This document shows positions 11,861 to 23,374 of a stretch of 64,000 nucleotides of DNA, one piece after another. Every line of letters starts with the position of its first letter. Within the stretch, counting starts at the first letter, position 1. The notes under the pieces are model-generated. The model had not been told where the DNA came from, did not search any database, and was given only the letters and a program-made list of their open reading frames with translations. The stretch is from Cristatella mucedo (taxonomy: Eukaryota; Bryozoa; Phylactolaemata; Cristatellidae): NCBI GenBank assembly GCA_009760855.2, contig WPIO01000123.1, positions 62,001 through 126,000 on the forward strand, read 5' to 3'. The position numbers were made by a program, and so were the translations under genes.

Positions 11861-11989
11861 AGCTTTTTTTTACAAACGGTCACTAAAATCTGTCAGTCAA
11901 CGTGCAGGTTGAGTCGGCGGAGCAGGAAGGAAGGAGTATGGGAAGACAGAGCTTCCGGCCCATCCGGTTCCGCTGGCGTTTTGGCGACT

Positions 11990-12540
11990 GCATAATAATA
12001 ATAATAAAAATAATACACTTGATAAAGCGCCCCCAGAGAACTTAATCTCTTTCTAGGCGCTTTACATTTGCTGCAACGTGAAATGCAATTGAATGGTAAG
12101 TAAAATCATGCTTGAAAAAGAAACAAAATGAATAACATGGTTAGGGGTGACATGCACAGGGTCAGCATGCAAATGTGGTTAGTGGCAGCATGCATAGTGT
12201 CAGCACGAATAAGCACATCAAGGACGAATCACAGGGACCCACTAAATGCTGTCCTAAATAGGTGTGTTTTTAAGTTCCTTTTAAATGTGGTCAGGTCAGG
12301 GGATGTTCTGACGCAAGTCGGGAGGGAGTTCCAGGCTTTGGGAGCATACGAACTAAATGCACGGTCTCCAAAGAATTTAAGGTTAGTACGGGGTATTTGT
12401 AGACTGTTGGATTCCGAAAAGCGGGTGGTACGATGCTTGGCCTGATGGGGGAGTGTATCGGAGAGATAGGCTGGAGCCATAGAATGAATCCGACGGCTTC
12501 AAGTGCAGGCTGCCACATGCAAACCGGTGATGAAAAATAG
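11990..12540 (-). mobile_element. LINE-A copy, minus strand
   Basis: (AAT)n, then the hairpin tail and 3' UTR, then codons for NSLPTCVRTSPDLTTFKRN and KSFGDRAFSSYAPKAWN equivalents. The coding part is 5'-truncated at about 12540. A related tail fragment lies immediately after, at 12550-12640. Confidence 0.9.
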
Positions 12541-12549
12541 AGTTATAAT

Positions 12550-12640
12550 ATTATTAACAATGCGATGAAATTCATTTGGTCGAACAATCTCTTTGTAGGC
12601 GCTTTGCCAATGCTGCATATATAGAACAGCAATAGACTGT
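12550..12640 (-). mobile_element. LINE-A-type tail fragment, minus strand
   Basis: ATAATATTATTAACAATGCG, then AATCTCTTTGTAGGCGCTTT, a short antisense LINE-A 3' end. Confidence 0.6.
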
Positions 12641-13712
12641 CTATAAAGCTCCAATTGTCAGAAGACGAGAAAACAAAACGACTGCCTCGGCGGATAGAGT
12701 AAAAATATGAACAATAGGTCGTTTGTCCTTCCTTTTTACATTTTTATTGTCGCTGAATGTCTTGACATCCAGCGGGAGCTTCAGCTGCAGAAGCACACAA
12801 ACGGAAGACGAGGTCTGAAATGATTCAATATCCGTTCAAAATCCAGCAACACATCTTGAGTCTAAATAGAGAACGATCGAATAAAAACCGTAGGGAAAAA
12901 TAACTTGGCTTACGATAAGGCAACAGAATAACATTACCTAAAACTAATGACAAAGAACTCAAATTTGGTGTGTGGCTTTCGGGAACTAGGTGCCATTTGG
13001 TGAAAATTGGTCAACTTTAGGCATTAGCGACGCTCACAACAAGCAAGAATCGCTGCAGAAATCTTCACTATTTATAAGCGCCTTTTCTAAGCAATTAGAG
13101 TATCGGGATATGATAAAGACAGAGTTGCGTATGCTGCTCGGCTGTTCAGGAACATAAGTCTCTCACAGCTCATAGTACCTAGCAGTTTTAAATATTCCAG
13201 GGTTGACAAAAAAGGGTGTCATAAGGGTGCGATTTTGTTTGTCATAGTTTCGTGAGCAGTAAGACTGTCGCCCGGAAACAGCCCCACAACCAAAGCTCTC
13301 ATATATCTTGCTCAAACCTTCTGGACAGGCATGGAACAAAAATTTAGCACATAACGATGTATTTAGAAGCACACCGATCGTAAGGGTGAATTTGCAAGAA
13401 GAATTGTCGAATAGATTTCGTACTGCTGACAATAGCCGCGAGCGTGGGCAGTCACAGTGCCTGGCCAAATTTTTTTATTTCCCTCAAAACTGTTCGTTTT
13501 AAAATTAAAGATAAACCACAATCGCTATAATTTTCATAACGTCCTAAAGAACGTCTGGTATACGATATGCAGCCTGCCGTCGGTTGGAGACTTGCAATAC
13601 TCGATTTCCCCAATCCCGAGTAGAGCAGAGACTCCCATGTTTAGAATGGCACGGCAGCTAGCTAAAGGAAAAGTAAAATCCCAGTTGATGTAAGATTTCT
13701 ATTGTAAAACTA
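12641..13712. other. Unassigned stretch
   Basis: No recognised gene, RNA or element in about 1.07 kb. Frames of up to 101 codons lack family signals. Confidence 0.5.
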
Positions 13713-13785
13713 CAGCAGAGCCTTTACGGCTATCACCGCCGCTTGCAGGAGCAATAAAGGATAGCCCACCTCAAGATTGCGTAAC
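13713..13785 (-). mobile_element. SINE-2 fragment, minus strand
   Basis: GCAGAGCCTTTACGGCTATC, then CCGCTTGCAGGAGCAATAAA, the antisense body of SINE-2. The tRNA-like head is missing. Confidence 0.7.
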
Positions 13786-13796
13786 ATTGTTGTTAG

Positions 13797-14040
13797 TTTA
13801 GACATGCATAGGGTCAGCATGCACGTGTAATTAGTAGCAGCAGGCGGCGTCAGCACGCATAATCATGCAAAGTAAGAATCGTAAGGATATATTAAATTCT
13901 ACACTGCAAGGATGATTTTAAACTTCTTTTTGTAAAAGTAATCACTTCAGGGGGTGTCGTGACGTCAATCAGGAGCGAGTTCTACGGTTTTGGAGCATGC
14001 GAACTAAAGTAAAGCCTGTACTTATTTTCAGGTTAATAAA
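13797..14040 (-). mobile_element. LINE-A 3' fragment, minus strand
   Basis: CATAGGGTCAGCATGCACGT 3' UTR block, then the antisense coding end (TCAGGAGCGAGTTCTACGGT). Diverged. Confidence 0.7.
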
Positions 14041-14107
14041 AGGGAAATTTAAACGATTTAAATATTAGCTGCTGATAGTATTCATAAAATTGTCTTTGCT
14101 TAAGTTC

Positions 14108-14500
14108 AACTCTCGACCCGGTCAGAAACCATGAATATACATCCGCAGGACGTTTTGCAATTCGCCGCTTCGCAACGACTCGTCCTCGTTGATGATTCAT
14201 ACCTTAAGAATTACCCTCATCCCCACATAAGTCTTGTGGCAAAAATGAGCCTGCATATTTGAAGAGGAGCTCTCAGACGTCTATTTTCCTGCTAGTGACT
14301 GGAGGTATCCTGTACAGCCATCTTTTCCTGCAGCTGACTCTGGCACATCCTGTGCAGCCACCATGAGCTGCTTGCTACCGTGCTACGTCACTTCCTCGCC
14401 TGCCCCAATCAACTCTGTCACGTTTCTCACTTTCATTTTTTTTGTGCGAGATGAAGCATGATGGCTACGGCATGCTTCTACTTTTTTCGATCACCGTGGC
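14108..14500 (+). mobile_element. Second copy of the LINE-B-related region at 1-425
   Basis: Shares a 39-base perfect block and the downstream CCTGTACAGCCAT and GTGCTACGTCACTTCCTCGCC-type segments with the window start. Confidence 0.6.
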
Positions 14501-14699
14501 AAGGTTGCATGGCTCGCCTGGTATGCGCGGCTATACAGTACTTTTGGCGTACGGTAAGAAACGACAGAAGACGACAGCCCACTTACAGCCACTGGCTCGC
14601 TAGCGAGCGGCTCCACGACGCTGGGCGCACTGCCTGGACGCACTGCCTTCGTTTTGTCCACGCTCCGACCACACTAACTGCGCAGTGGGCTCTAGCATA

Positions 14700-14880
14700 A
14701 TGCTAGTCAGGTTACGTGGCAATTGGTGGATCTTTGCGATTCGTCTTTTGTGTGCATGCACCCGCTTACCCTGTGCCGGCTGCTGGCGGATGGTACCGCC
14801 TAGCGTGTGGCAACGCTTTATAAGCAGCATGTGCAAAGTGCATGGAGAGAGATTTAGTTCTCTGATAGTGCATTAATCCG
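14700..14880 (+). mobile_element. Diverged LINE-A-type tail (sister of 7100-7295)
   Basis: GGCAATTGGTGGATCTTTGC, GTGTGCATGCACCCGCTTAC and GAGAGAGATTTAGTTCTCTG match the tail at 7100-7295. No (ATT)n end remains. Confidence 0.6.
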
Positions 14881-15944
14881 AATGCATTAATCTATCGGAT
14901 GCCGAATGCCGCATTGGCAACCTCGTCCTCGGAAACTTTCTGCTGCCCTTTACAGCGCTCACTTTATAACTCACTTTGGTTGCTCGAATCGACAACAACA
15001 ACGTTAATTGTGTTATATGACCCATACCTGGCTCTGCTCAAGAGATTTAGCATACGTAAGAGCATCCGGACGTAATTCAGAGCTGTCAGAACTTATACCT
15101 GAGCACCACAGTACGTCACCAGACCCATTGTCATAACAAAATTGCACTATCTCACTGGCCGCTCTAAAATACTTTCCTTTGATAATAAAATTAGCGAAAG
15201 GCTCTGAGTAGTCTAACGCGATACTAACGTGCATACCGAAAATACCCCAGCCTGAGCGATATGAAATCTTACGATAAAAGGAGCACTTATTCAATCCACA
15301 GCCGAGTTTACCAAGTCTGATAAGCGTCTCAGATTTCGTAGGAATGCTAAAAGATTAACGGATACTACTCAATCGGCCCCGACGGCAAACCTATGAGAAA
15401 AACTGACCACCATAGCTGAATTGTTGTCTACGGCGTCCGGTAATACAACGCAAGGTACGATCTCTTCCTGAATATTTTAACTTCGCCCTCCTGTTGCTGA
15501 ATACGGTGGATGCTGCCTCGGTACAATGGCTGCACCGATAGACAAGCCGGTATTCATCGTACACAAATTCATTTTCACAAATTCAAAATTTTCACAAATT
15601 CAAATTCATCGTATATGACACAAAAATCTCACATGAGACGAAGCTACCCAGCCAAGCACGCTAGGATGTTTCCCTCTAGAAGGCCGTATACAGCGAGCAA
15701 GATTAATCGCTAGGCGATTAAGAGCTGCAGCACTGGGTGCTGTGTGGTGCCCTGCGGTCAGTCCTGGTAAAGCTGCCTGATTCCATCAGATCTGAACGGT
15801 CATGGAGCTACCAGGGACTCTCACGAAAGCGCTGCATTAGCGTAAGAACTGAGCGTCCCTGCTGTAAGAATAGATTGGTTAAGAGCATACAGAGACTAAA
15901 ATATGTACTCATACGTTTTCTAGCAAGATATCATTTTGAAGATC
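14881..15944. other. Unassigned stretch
   Basis: A minus-strand 93-codon frame (15013-15294) has no recognisable domain. A doubled AATTCAAAATTTTCACAAATTC-like unit sits near 15580. No supported gene. Confidence 0.45.
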
Positions 15945-16440
15945 GTATCCTGATTCAGAGCAAGGTTCTTACGCTGACCCACAAGGCCCGCCACGGCTTG
16001 GCTCCTTCGTACTTGGCTGAACTGCTGCATCTGTTTCAGCCTGTTCGCGCCCTCAGGTCCTGTGCGGACAATAAATTAGCTGTCCCATTCCTCCGCTTAA
16101 TGACCGTTGGCGACAGAAGCTGTAGCTCTGCAGGTCCTAGACTGTGGAACTCGCTTCCACAATTCTTACGCAACGGCAACTACTCTCCAACTGCCGACTA
16201 TGGCTCATCCTTTTCAGCGGTCCTGAGCTGCTACTTCCATGCTACTCACTAACTCAACTGTTCTCCTGACTCAGCTATGCTTCCCACTTTCTCTTTGTTG
16301 CGAGAGACAAAGTCTGTTGGCTACCGAATGCATACCGAAAGCCGCTTAGGCTGTGAGTGCGCTATACAAAACTCTCCTGCGTAACACCCACATGGTGTTT
16401 ATGACTTTGTGGAGTTACAGACGGAGATACATTACATTAC
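15945..16440 (+). mobile_element. LINE-B copy
   Basis: Encodes LTLTHKARHGLAPSYLAEL, LHLFQPVRALRSCADNKLA and GDRSCSSAGPRLWNSLPQF. The 3' UTR ends GGAGATACATTACATTACAT. 5'-truncated at about 15945. Confidence 0.9.
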
Positions 16441-16814
16441 ATCATATTTTAGAAGAGTGCTGAGTACAATACTCTTGAATACCCATCCTCACTTATTCTG
16501 CAGTAAAAAGGCCTTGGCACCTATTTAACTGATTGCAGTGGATCCGCGATGGATGGCCACCTTCAAGTCTCGAACACACAACCAGCTTTTCGAAGATCCA
16601 GCACCTTATCCCGAAGCAAAGTCTTCATACTGAGCTTTGGTACCGCTTATCGTCGGGCAATGACAGTAAGTGCAACACATTGTGGCTACAGTTACCAGCT
16701 TCTTTCCGACTCGAGCGTAATCTTGAAAAGTGGTTCCATCCATATCGAGAGGAAATTCTGTGTCAAAACACACAGGAAGTACTTTTCTCTCTGCGGTCTT
16801 CCAGCGGTTAAAAT
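16441..16814. other. Unassigned stretch
   Basis: Overlapping frames of 92 and 136 codons are present but neither is recognisable. Confidence 0.4.
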
Positions 16815-16920
16815 CTTAATAATAACAATAATACATTTGACAAAGCGCCCTCACAGAACTCAATCTATCTCTAGGCGCTTTGCATCCGCTGCAAAGGAAG
16901 CCCGATCTTGCTTATACAAA
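16815..16920 (-). mobile_element. LINE-A tail fragment, minus strand
   Basis: AATAATAACAATAATACATT, then CAAAGCGCCCTCACAGAACT and the matching GGCGCTTTG arm. Strongly 5'-truncated. Confidence 0.8.
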
Positions 16921-17499
16921 AAGTTATACGCATCTTCTAGTCCCATATTCGGTCCGTAGACTTTCAAATTTTTCGAAAATTTAATATTTGCTGCGGCACT
17001 CCTAGCGCTCTACACGTTTCCTGTGCATCGCTGAGTTCTTCCAAAAATCGAAATTCAGGGAACATCGTGTACGGACACTGATACAGCGAAGCATGCTTAA
17101 AGGTAATCTGTTGTTATTTGACCGTAGCGCCTGAGAAATTACGTGCCTATGGACAGTTTAACGCTTATCGCTTTGGGCTGTTTAGTCTGCCACGCCGGCG
17201 GCAGCGTTAGATACGCCGGCGGCTAGTCACCTGCACGTTAGTTAAGATCGTACATACCTATTATAGCTTCGTTCTCGTAGTTCAAATGCGCTCCTAGATG
17301 TCACAGTTGTTGCTAGAACTCGTGAATCATGCACTAACAAAAAAGGAGCCATGAGCCGCCGCGGTAGCCAGGGTTCCCATCTGTGGCGCCGCTTGTTCGG
17401 CTGGAACTGTGAGCTGAATAGCCGCTCGTTTGATATTCCCGTCTGGAATCGCTCGGCACGTTATCCCACAAGCGTCACTGTGGGTCTCTTTAACCTAGT

Positions 17500-18640
17500 G
17501 ATCATCAGGCTTGTTATCACTCCGGCGGCCCAACTTAACGCTTGTCTTTTGGAACCTCGCACAATGATGTGCAATAAAACCTTGGTAATAGGCGACCTTG
17601 TTCCTGAAAAAGGTCTCGATCAGCTTGCCTTGACTGAAACTTAGCTCAAATCAGTAAACTGTCCGACAATCAAAGACGCTACCCCGGCAGGTTTCTCCTT
17701 TTTTCACTCCCCTGGATTAATCAAACTGCAGGTTTTGACAAACTTGCTATTATTGCGCGCTCGCATTTGGACTTCAAGCCACATTCACTACCATAAAGCA
17801 GTCTGTCGAATCAGTTCTCTTGATTTCACCTGACAAAAAGCTACCGATGGTGGCAGTAGTCTATCAGCCACCTTGTATAAAGTCCTCGTTGAGCAGCGAT
17901 GGCTCGCTGGGTGAGGTGACTGCTTTTCACGACCTTGGTCCCAAGGTCGTGGTTTAGAATCCTGCAATGGACGATCCTTTATTCCCGCTGCAAGCGGTGG
18001 TGATGGCCGTAAAGCCTCTTACGTCACTATACAAAAGAGGCTGTCGAATCAGCTAGTATTTGTTTATTTGAGCTCGCTTATCTCAGATTTCTCAGACCTC
18101 ATTTGGATTCTGCGTGCAAAAAATCGATCTTTCCTCGTCATGAGTGATTTCTACAATAATTTTGACAATTATCTGACGCCTTCAGCACTGAGCTTCGTGC
18201 ATTGACTGATTCGTTGTCTCTGATGACTCATGTGCATGACCCTACTCACATCAAGGGTCGCACGCTCGACCAGATTTTCGCATACAACAGCACTTTGTCA
18301 TCACCAAATAGTACCAAATCCTGTTTACCTGACCACGTGCAGATCTCATTCAATCTACAGTGCATGAACGCCTCCTCCTCTAAAATACCTGTGAATCGCG
18401 AACCTCAAGACCCTTGACATGGTTGCTGTCCGTGCGAAAATATCTTATTTGGCCCTGCTGCTCAATCCCCCTTCTGACATGTCACGATAGATTGCTACCA
18501 CACGACACTAGCTGAAATGCTCGACGAGAGTTTGCACCTCTGACTAAGCGCTGTTAGCACCCTCACCCAGATGGTTTTTGGTTTACCACAGACATTAAAC
18601 TAGCTAGGTCTGCGTAGCAAAAACTTGAAAAACCGTTCAC
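17500..18640 (+). mobile_element. LINE endonuclease region, split by SINE-2
   Basis: Decayed 5' part of a LINE ORF2. It encodes MCNKTLVIGDLVPEKGLDQL and ALTET (the 'LD.LALTET' endonuclease motif), then VYQPP, then SDFYNNFDNYL ('GDFN' region). PTHIKGRTLDQIF and LPDHVQISFNL follow, and then DGFWFTTDIKLARSA of the endonuclease-RT linker. Several frameshifts and stops. A SINE-2 lies at 17893-18060. It is not clear whether this belongs to LINE-A or LINE-B. Confidence 0.8.
17893..18060 (+). mobile_element. SINE-2 inserted in LINE endonuclease region
   Basis: tRNA-like head (GCGATGGCTCGCTGGGTGAG, box B around GTGGTTTAGAATCC), body with CGCTGCAAGCGGTGGTGATG and GCCGTAAAGCC, and an end at GGCTGTCGAATCAGCTAGTA. 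TTGAGC occurs on both sides and is a candidate target duplication. Confidence 0.85.
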
Positions 18641-18644
18641 AAGA

Positions 18645-18725
18645 TGCCGAGCCGGTTTGACCAAGTGGTTAAAGTGCTCGCCCCGAACAAGGCCTGGTCG
18701 AGGCGTAGGTAGGTCTCAAGTAGCC
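18645..18725 (+). mobile_element. SINE-1 head only
   Basis: GCCGAGCCGGTTTGACCAAG, then TGGTTAAAGTGCTCGCCCCG, the tRNA-like part of SINE-1 without the LINE-like tail. Confidence 0.65.
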
Positions 18726-18844
18726 TTACTTCCGGTATACGAGATAGACTCGGAATTAGTCTAAATCAAACAAATGAGCTTGGACAGCCAGACAAAAATG
18801 TATCATGAAAATGAATTATAAATAGCTGCTGTGGTGTAACGGTA

Positions 18845-19940
18845 ATACTAATAAATAATAATAAATTTGAACTAGCGCCCGCGGAGAACTCAGTTTCTTT
18901 CTATTCGAGGCACTTTACATTTGGTGCAAATCAAGCAAGGTCGAATGATTAGTTGGAGCATGTATGTATCTCCGTCAGTAACTCCACAAAGTCATAAAGA
19001 CCATGTGGGTGTTACGCAGGAGAGTTTTGTATAGCGCACTCACAGCCTAAGCGGCTTTCGGTACGCATTCGGTAGCTAACAGACTTCGTCTCAAGCAACA
19101 AAGAGACAGTGGGAAGCATAGCTGAGTCAGGAGAACAGTTGAGGTAGTGAGTAGCATAGAAGTAGCAGTTCAGGACCGCTGAAAAAGATGTGCCATAGTC
19201 GGCAGTTGGAGAGTAGATGTCGTTGCGTAAGAATTGTGGAAGCGAGTTCCTACTCCATAAACAACAGGAATAGCATGGTTTAGAATGGCATGCACAGGTT
19301 CAGCATGCAATTGTGGTTAGTGGCAGCTAGCCCAGTGTCAGCACGCATTAGCAAATAAAGGCCGAATCAGAGGGACCAACTAAATGGTCATAAAAATAAA
19401 AGTTTTTAGTTTCTTTTTAAGCGTTGTCAAGTCAGGAGATGTCGCGAGGCAAGTCGGAGTGAGTTCCAGGCTTTAGGTGCATACGAACTAAAGACACAGT
19501 CTCTAAGAGCTTTGAGGTTTTACGAGGTGCAGGTAAAAAATTAGATCCGAATCGCTGGTGATACGACGATTAGCCTGATGGGGAGTAGAGCTTATAGATA
19601 GGCTGGAGTCAACAAATAAAGGGATCTAAAACCTTGCTGCTTGACTAGGAGCGAGTGCAGATTGGTGAGAAGTGGTGAGATACGGCAACAGCCACGTTCA
19701 CGATGGAGAAGCCTGGCTGAAGAGTTTTGCACCAGCCGTAATCGCCTGACTGCACAGGCCGGTAGGCCTGCAAGCAGTGAGTTACAGAAGCCAAGACGGG
19801 ATGTCACAAATGCATGGACCAATTTAGATTAGGTATCCATCCGTCTAAAAGAAAACCCAAATTGTAGCAATGTTATGTAGCTGAAAGTAGGCAGACTTGA
19901 CTGGAGCTGGTGTGATCATCTAATGAAAGTGGGCTATGGT
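18845..19940 (-). mobile_element. LINE-A copy, minus strand, with nested LINE-B
   Basis: The tail and start of the 3' UTR (18845-18960) are separated from the rest (from 19258) by a LINE-B insertion. The UTR continues in register across the insertion. The coding part gives FVTSRLGFCNSLLAGLPACA and VQNSSARLLHRERGCC on the minus strand. Confidence 0.85.
18961..19257 (-). mobile_element. LINE-B 3' end nested in LINE-A
   Basis: TGTATCTCCGTCAGTAACTC, then the full LINE-B 3' UTR and the end of its coding region (GAATTGTGGAAGCGAGTTCC). Both join points fall inside the LINE-A 3' UTR, so LINE-B was active after this LINE-A copy. Confidence 0.9.
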
Positions 19941-20309
19941 ACATGGTGTGAGACGAAGTGCTGTCGTGAAGCCATTCACCAGTCAATGGTCGAGAAAATT
20001 ACTATGATTTATTTTTAACGCAGCCGACAAATATAACGTGGACCGTATTCAAATACGGACAAAGAACAAACAACAAGCGGGTTCAATATATACTAGTCCT
20101 GAATGAATACTATTGGCTGAGCAAGCCATCACGCATATTAATCTGGCTTTTCTTCCTGATCATGCTCCGATCAGTCCTGAACAGCTGTAGCTGGTGTGGC
20201 CTTGGCAGGGGTCTATTGGCCTAGGTACAGCCAATCATCTTTAGTCTGCAGCTCCAAGAATAGCCGGTCTTCTGACTCAGTCACTGATGCACTGCAGGTC
20301 AAGGTTATC
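19941..20309. other. Unassigned stretch
   Basis: No gene or element recognised. Confidence 0.4.
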
Positions 20310-21105
20310 TCGTCCGGCACAATGGCTGTGAAGCGGATTCAGCCAAAACATGGCATATAGATTTCGTGCAGATTCAGCAGGATATATGCTGGCCGAATCA
20401 ATGTTGAGCGTTAGTCTCTCCCATGTCTGATACGCACTTTGCTTTCTCATAACTTTTTGGTTAAAGGAGCAAACATTTCCGCTAGCGTTTCCAACGCTCA
20501 AGAGAAGTGTTTTCGTCTGTTTACATTTACATTCATTACATTACATTCATATCTGCTCGCCGTCCATTGCTGCTCATCCAACTAAACTGTGGCCACGTGT
20601 CTCGCCCTAGTTCCTCTGTCCATCCGCTACAACTGCGACACTTCCGTTCTAATTTCGACTTCCGCTCTAGTTGTGATACTTTCGCTCTTTTGCATGCAAA
20701 TCTTAGCTTGATACAGGGCAAGTGAGTAAAACTTGGCAGTAGCTCAAGAGGCTTTCGAATTCTGGAAATCCTGAAACGAACTAACCTTGAAAGTACGACA
20801 TAGACTAGCAATTTTGTGCTCTGTTATAAATCGTCACCTTTTCCCCTAAACTCGTACCGATTCCATGCTCACATGCACCTATGCCATGCACTGCTGGAAT
20901 TGACCTCATCGCCGGCAACATAATGCCACACAGAAGTGGCTGCAAGCTACCACCAGCAAGATCGCATGGGCTGGGCAGCAGCTTTAGAGAGCGGAATAGT
21001 TTAACTTACAAGAAATCTAAAACAAAATATTAATAAAAAATTGTCATTAATAAATACATTACACTAACATACAGAAAATCACTCCACGTGTACAGGATCC
21101 ACTTG
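20310..21105. repeat. Large direct duplication, copy 2
   Basis: Counterpart of 8575-9365 in the same orientation. It differs by point changes and small indels, including a CATTACATTACATTCAT insertion near 20535. Confidence 0.85.
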
Positions 21106-21290
21106 AAGTCCACGAGCTAACCACCACTAACAGTTCTATTATGATGCTGCACACCAATTGCCAGCCACATCGTACCAACTTCTCGCCGACCTTCACGGCT
21201 CCCAGTCAGGCTTCGCATCAACTTCAAGGTTCCGCCGCCCTCTGTTAGTCCCCTTCCTTCTTTGGCTTCAGCCTGCCTATAACATCTTCT
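21106..21290 (+). mobile_element. LINE-A fragment
   Basis: TTATGATGCTGCACACCAAT, then CTTCTCGCCGACCTTCACGG. It shares an unusual upstream segment with the fragment at 10196-10446, marking a LINE-A subfamily. Confidence 0.65.
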
Positions 21291-21480
21291 TCTATTGTGT
21301 GAGATGCAGTCTGTTGGCTACCGCATGCAAATGAATGGCGCATATGCTGCGAGTATGCTATAGAAAACTCTCCTGCATAACACCCATTTAGCCTATGCGA
21401 CTTTTGTGTGGTTCATATAGAGATGCATCCAGAGATAGAGATACATAGAGATATACATAGAGATATAGTACAGAAATATA
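21291..21480 (+). mobile_element. LINE-B 3' UTR fragment
   Basis: GTGAGATGCAGTCTGTTGGC, then AAAACTCTCCTGCATAACAC, ending in ATAGAGATACATAGAGAT-type tail repeats. Confidence 0.75.
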
Positions 21481-21482
21481 CA

Positions 21483-21628
21483 TCCATAATTCGTTTTATA
21501 GCGCCCTGGGAGAACTTAAATCTCTATTCAGGTGCTTCACTCAAGCCACGGGGCTCGAGCCCACGACTTCGAAAAACCTTGATCGGGGCAAGCACCTTAA
21601 CCACTGGGGCCAAAACCAGTGCATTAAA
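21483..21628 (-). mobile_element. SINE-1 copy, minus strand
   Basis: TATAGCGCCCTGGGAGAACT tail, then GGGGCTCGAGCCCACGAC box B and a degenerate head. Confidence 0.85.
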
Positions 21629-21734
21629 TTTCGTACTTGATAACGATACCCGGGAGTTCAAGCTGGAGCTCCTAGCTCGGAATAACGTGACAGTCAATGA
21701 ATGTGTCCTCTATTCTCCTGCAGTGGTCCCAAAG

Positions 21735-22115
21735 TCGGAAGTCCCAAAGTCGGAAGAGTCCAAGTTGGTCCACGTCCAAGTTGGTCCACGTCCAAGTTGG
21801 TCCACGTCCAAGTTGGTCCACGCATTCGTGACATCCCGTCTCGACTTCTGAAACTCACTGCTTACTGTCCTACCAGCATGTGCGATCAGGCGATTGCAGC
21901 TGGTGCAAAACTCCGCAGCTAGGCTTGTCTGTCGTGAGCGTCGCAGTTGCCACATTACACCACTTCTCGCCGACATGCACTGGCTACCAGTCAAGCAACG
22001 AATTGACTTTAAGGTTTTGTAGCTCACTTTTAGGTCACTTCAGTCATTATCAGATCTATTCCCCAACCAGGCTAAGCATCGTACCACCGGCTTTTCGGAA
22101 TCTAAACGCGTACGT
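21735..22115 (+). mobile_element. LINE-A fragment with 16-bp tandem repeat
   Basis: A 16-base unit (GTCCAAGTTGGTCCAC) is repeated four times at about 21768-21831, expanding the codons for the SKLVHAFVTSRLDF motif. The coding region then continues to TTTCGGAATCTAAACG. Frames are broken. Confidence 0.85.
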
Positions 22116-22117
22116 GT

Positions 22118-22475
22118 AATAATAATAATCATAATCATAATAATGCACTTGATAAAGCGCCCTCGGAGAACTCAGTCTCTTTCTAGGCGCTTTACATCTG
22201 CTGCAAAGGGAAACGCAATTGAATGGTGAGTAATATCATGCTTGATAAACAACATGAATAACATGGTTAGGGATGACCTGCACAGGGTCAGCATGGATAT
22301 GTGGTTACTGGCAGCATGCACAGTGTCAGCACGAATAATCACATGAAAGACGAATCACATGGACCCACTAAATGCTGTCTTAAATAGATGTTTTTAAATT
22401 CTTTGTAAATGTGGTCAGGTCAGGGGATGTTTTGATGCAGGTCGGGAGGGAGTACCAGGCTTTGAGAGCATACCT
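22118..22475 (-). mobile_element. LINE-A 3' end, minus strand
   Basis: (AAT)n, the hairpin tail GATAAAGCGCCCTCGGAGAA, the 3' UTR, and the antisense end of the coding region up to about 22475. Confidence 0.9.
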
Positions 22476-22960
22476 TGAACGAACCTCAAATCCTTTGGAG
22501 ACCGTGCCTTTAGTTTGTATGCTCCCAAAGCCTGGAGCTCACTCCCGACTTGTTTCACGGCATCTCCTGACTGGACGATATTTAAAAGGAAGCTAAAAAC
22601 GCATCTAATCTATTTATCACAGCATTTAGTGGATCTCTATGACTCGTTCTTTATGTGCTGACGCTGTTGCATGCTGCAACTAACCGCACTTGAATGCTGA
22701 CCCTGTGCATGTCACACCTAATCATGTTATTCTTGTTGTTTATTGAGCATGGTACCACTAACCGAGGTCGTGTGCTCGAGCCCGAAAGGCATATGTGAAG
22801 CGCCTGAATATAGATTAGGTTCTCTTGGGGCGCTATACAAATGAATTTTATTTATTTATTTATTTAAACGTTCGATTGTGCTTCCTTTGCAGCAAATGTT
22901 AACTGCCTAGAAAGAGATCGAGTTCTCGGAGGGCACTATATCAAATATATTATTATGATT
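22476..22960 (+). mobile_element. LINE-A 3' end, plus strand, with SINE-1 inside
   Basis: Starts in the coding region (AACCTCAAATCCTTTGGAGA), runs through the 3' UTR, is split by a SINE-1 piece, and ends in hairpin and (ATT)n. It faces the minus-strand LINE-A just upstream, making an inverted pair. Confidence 0.9.
22768..22866 (+). mobile_element. 5'-truncated SINE-1 inside LINE-A 3' UTR
   Basis: CGAGGTCGTGTGCTCGAGCC (box B region), then AAGCGCCTGAATATAGATTA and a (TTTA)n end. The head upstream of box B is absent, as in 5'-truncated reverse transcription. Confidence 0.85.
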
Positions 22961-23209
22961 ATTACCCTGAAAGCTGTCTCAGTCGCTCCTAACAGCTAAA
23001 CGAAGAGTATTTGTAAGTCAGCAAAAAGCCGCAAAATATATCATTCTGATTGCACCCAGCCAACAGCAAAATTCTGTCGTGGAAATAACAAGGTTTTATG
23101 ATAGTTCTACTCATACGAAGTCTGGGCTCTGCATCATATAAACAGACGAATGGATCAGCATTAATATATTGACCTGGCTCAAAATGCAGGAATTCTGAGT
23201 GCTACTGCT

Positions 23210-23374
23210 CTTTTTACTGAGCCGGGGGTAATGGTGCTCGTACTTCACGACACAGATCGAGGGTCCGAATCCTGCAGTTGGCGATCTTTATTGCCCAATC
23301 CAAGCATCGGCGATAGCCGTTAACGCTCTTCTGCTAATATAAAAAACGAGTCTGTGAAATCAGCTAACCTTAAT
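23210..23374 (+). mobile_element. SINE-2 copy downstream of GLE1
   Basis: Head GAGCCGGGGGTAATGGTGCT, box B GAGGGTCCGAATCCTGC, body, and an end GAAATCAGCTAACC. It lies opposite in strand to GLE1 and adjoins the candidate poly(A) signal. Confidence 0.8.
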
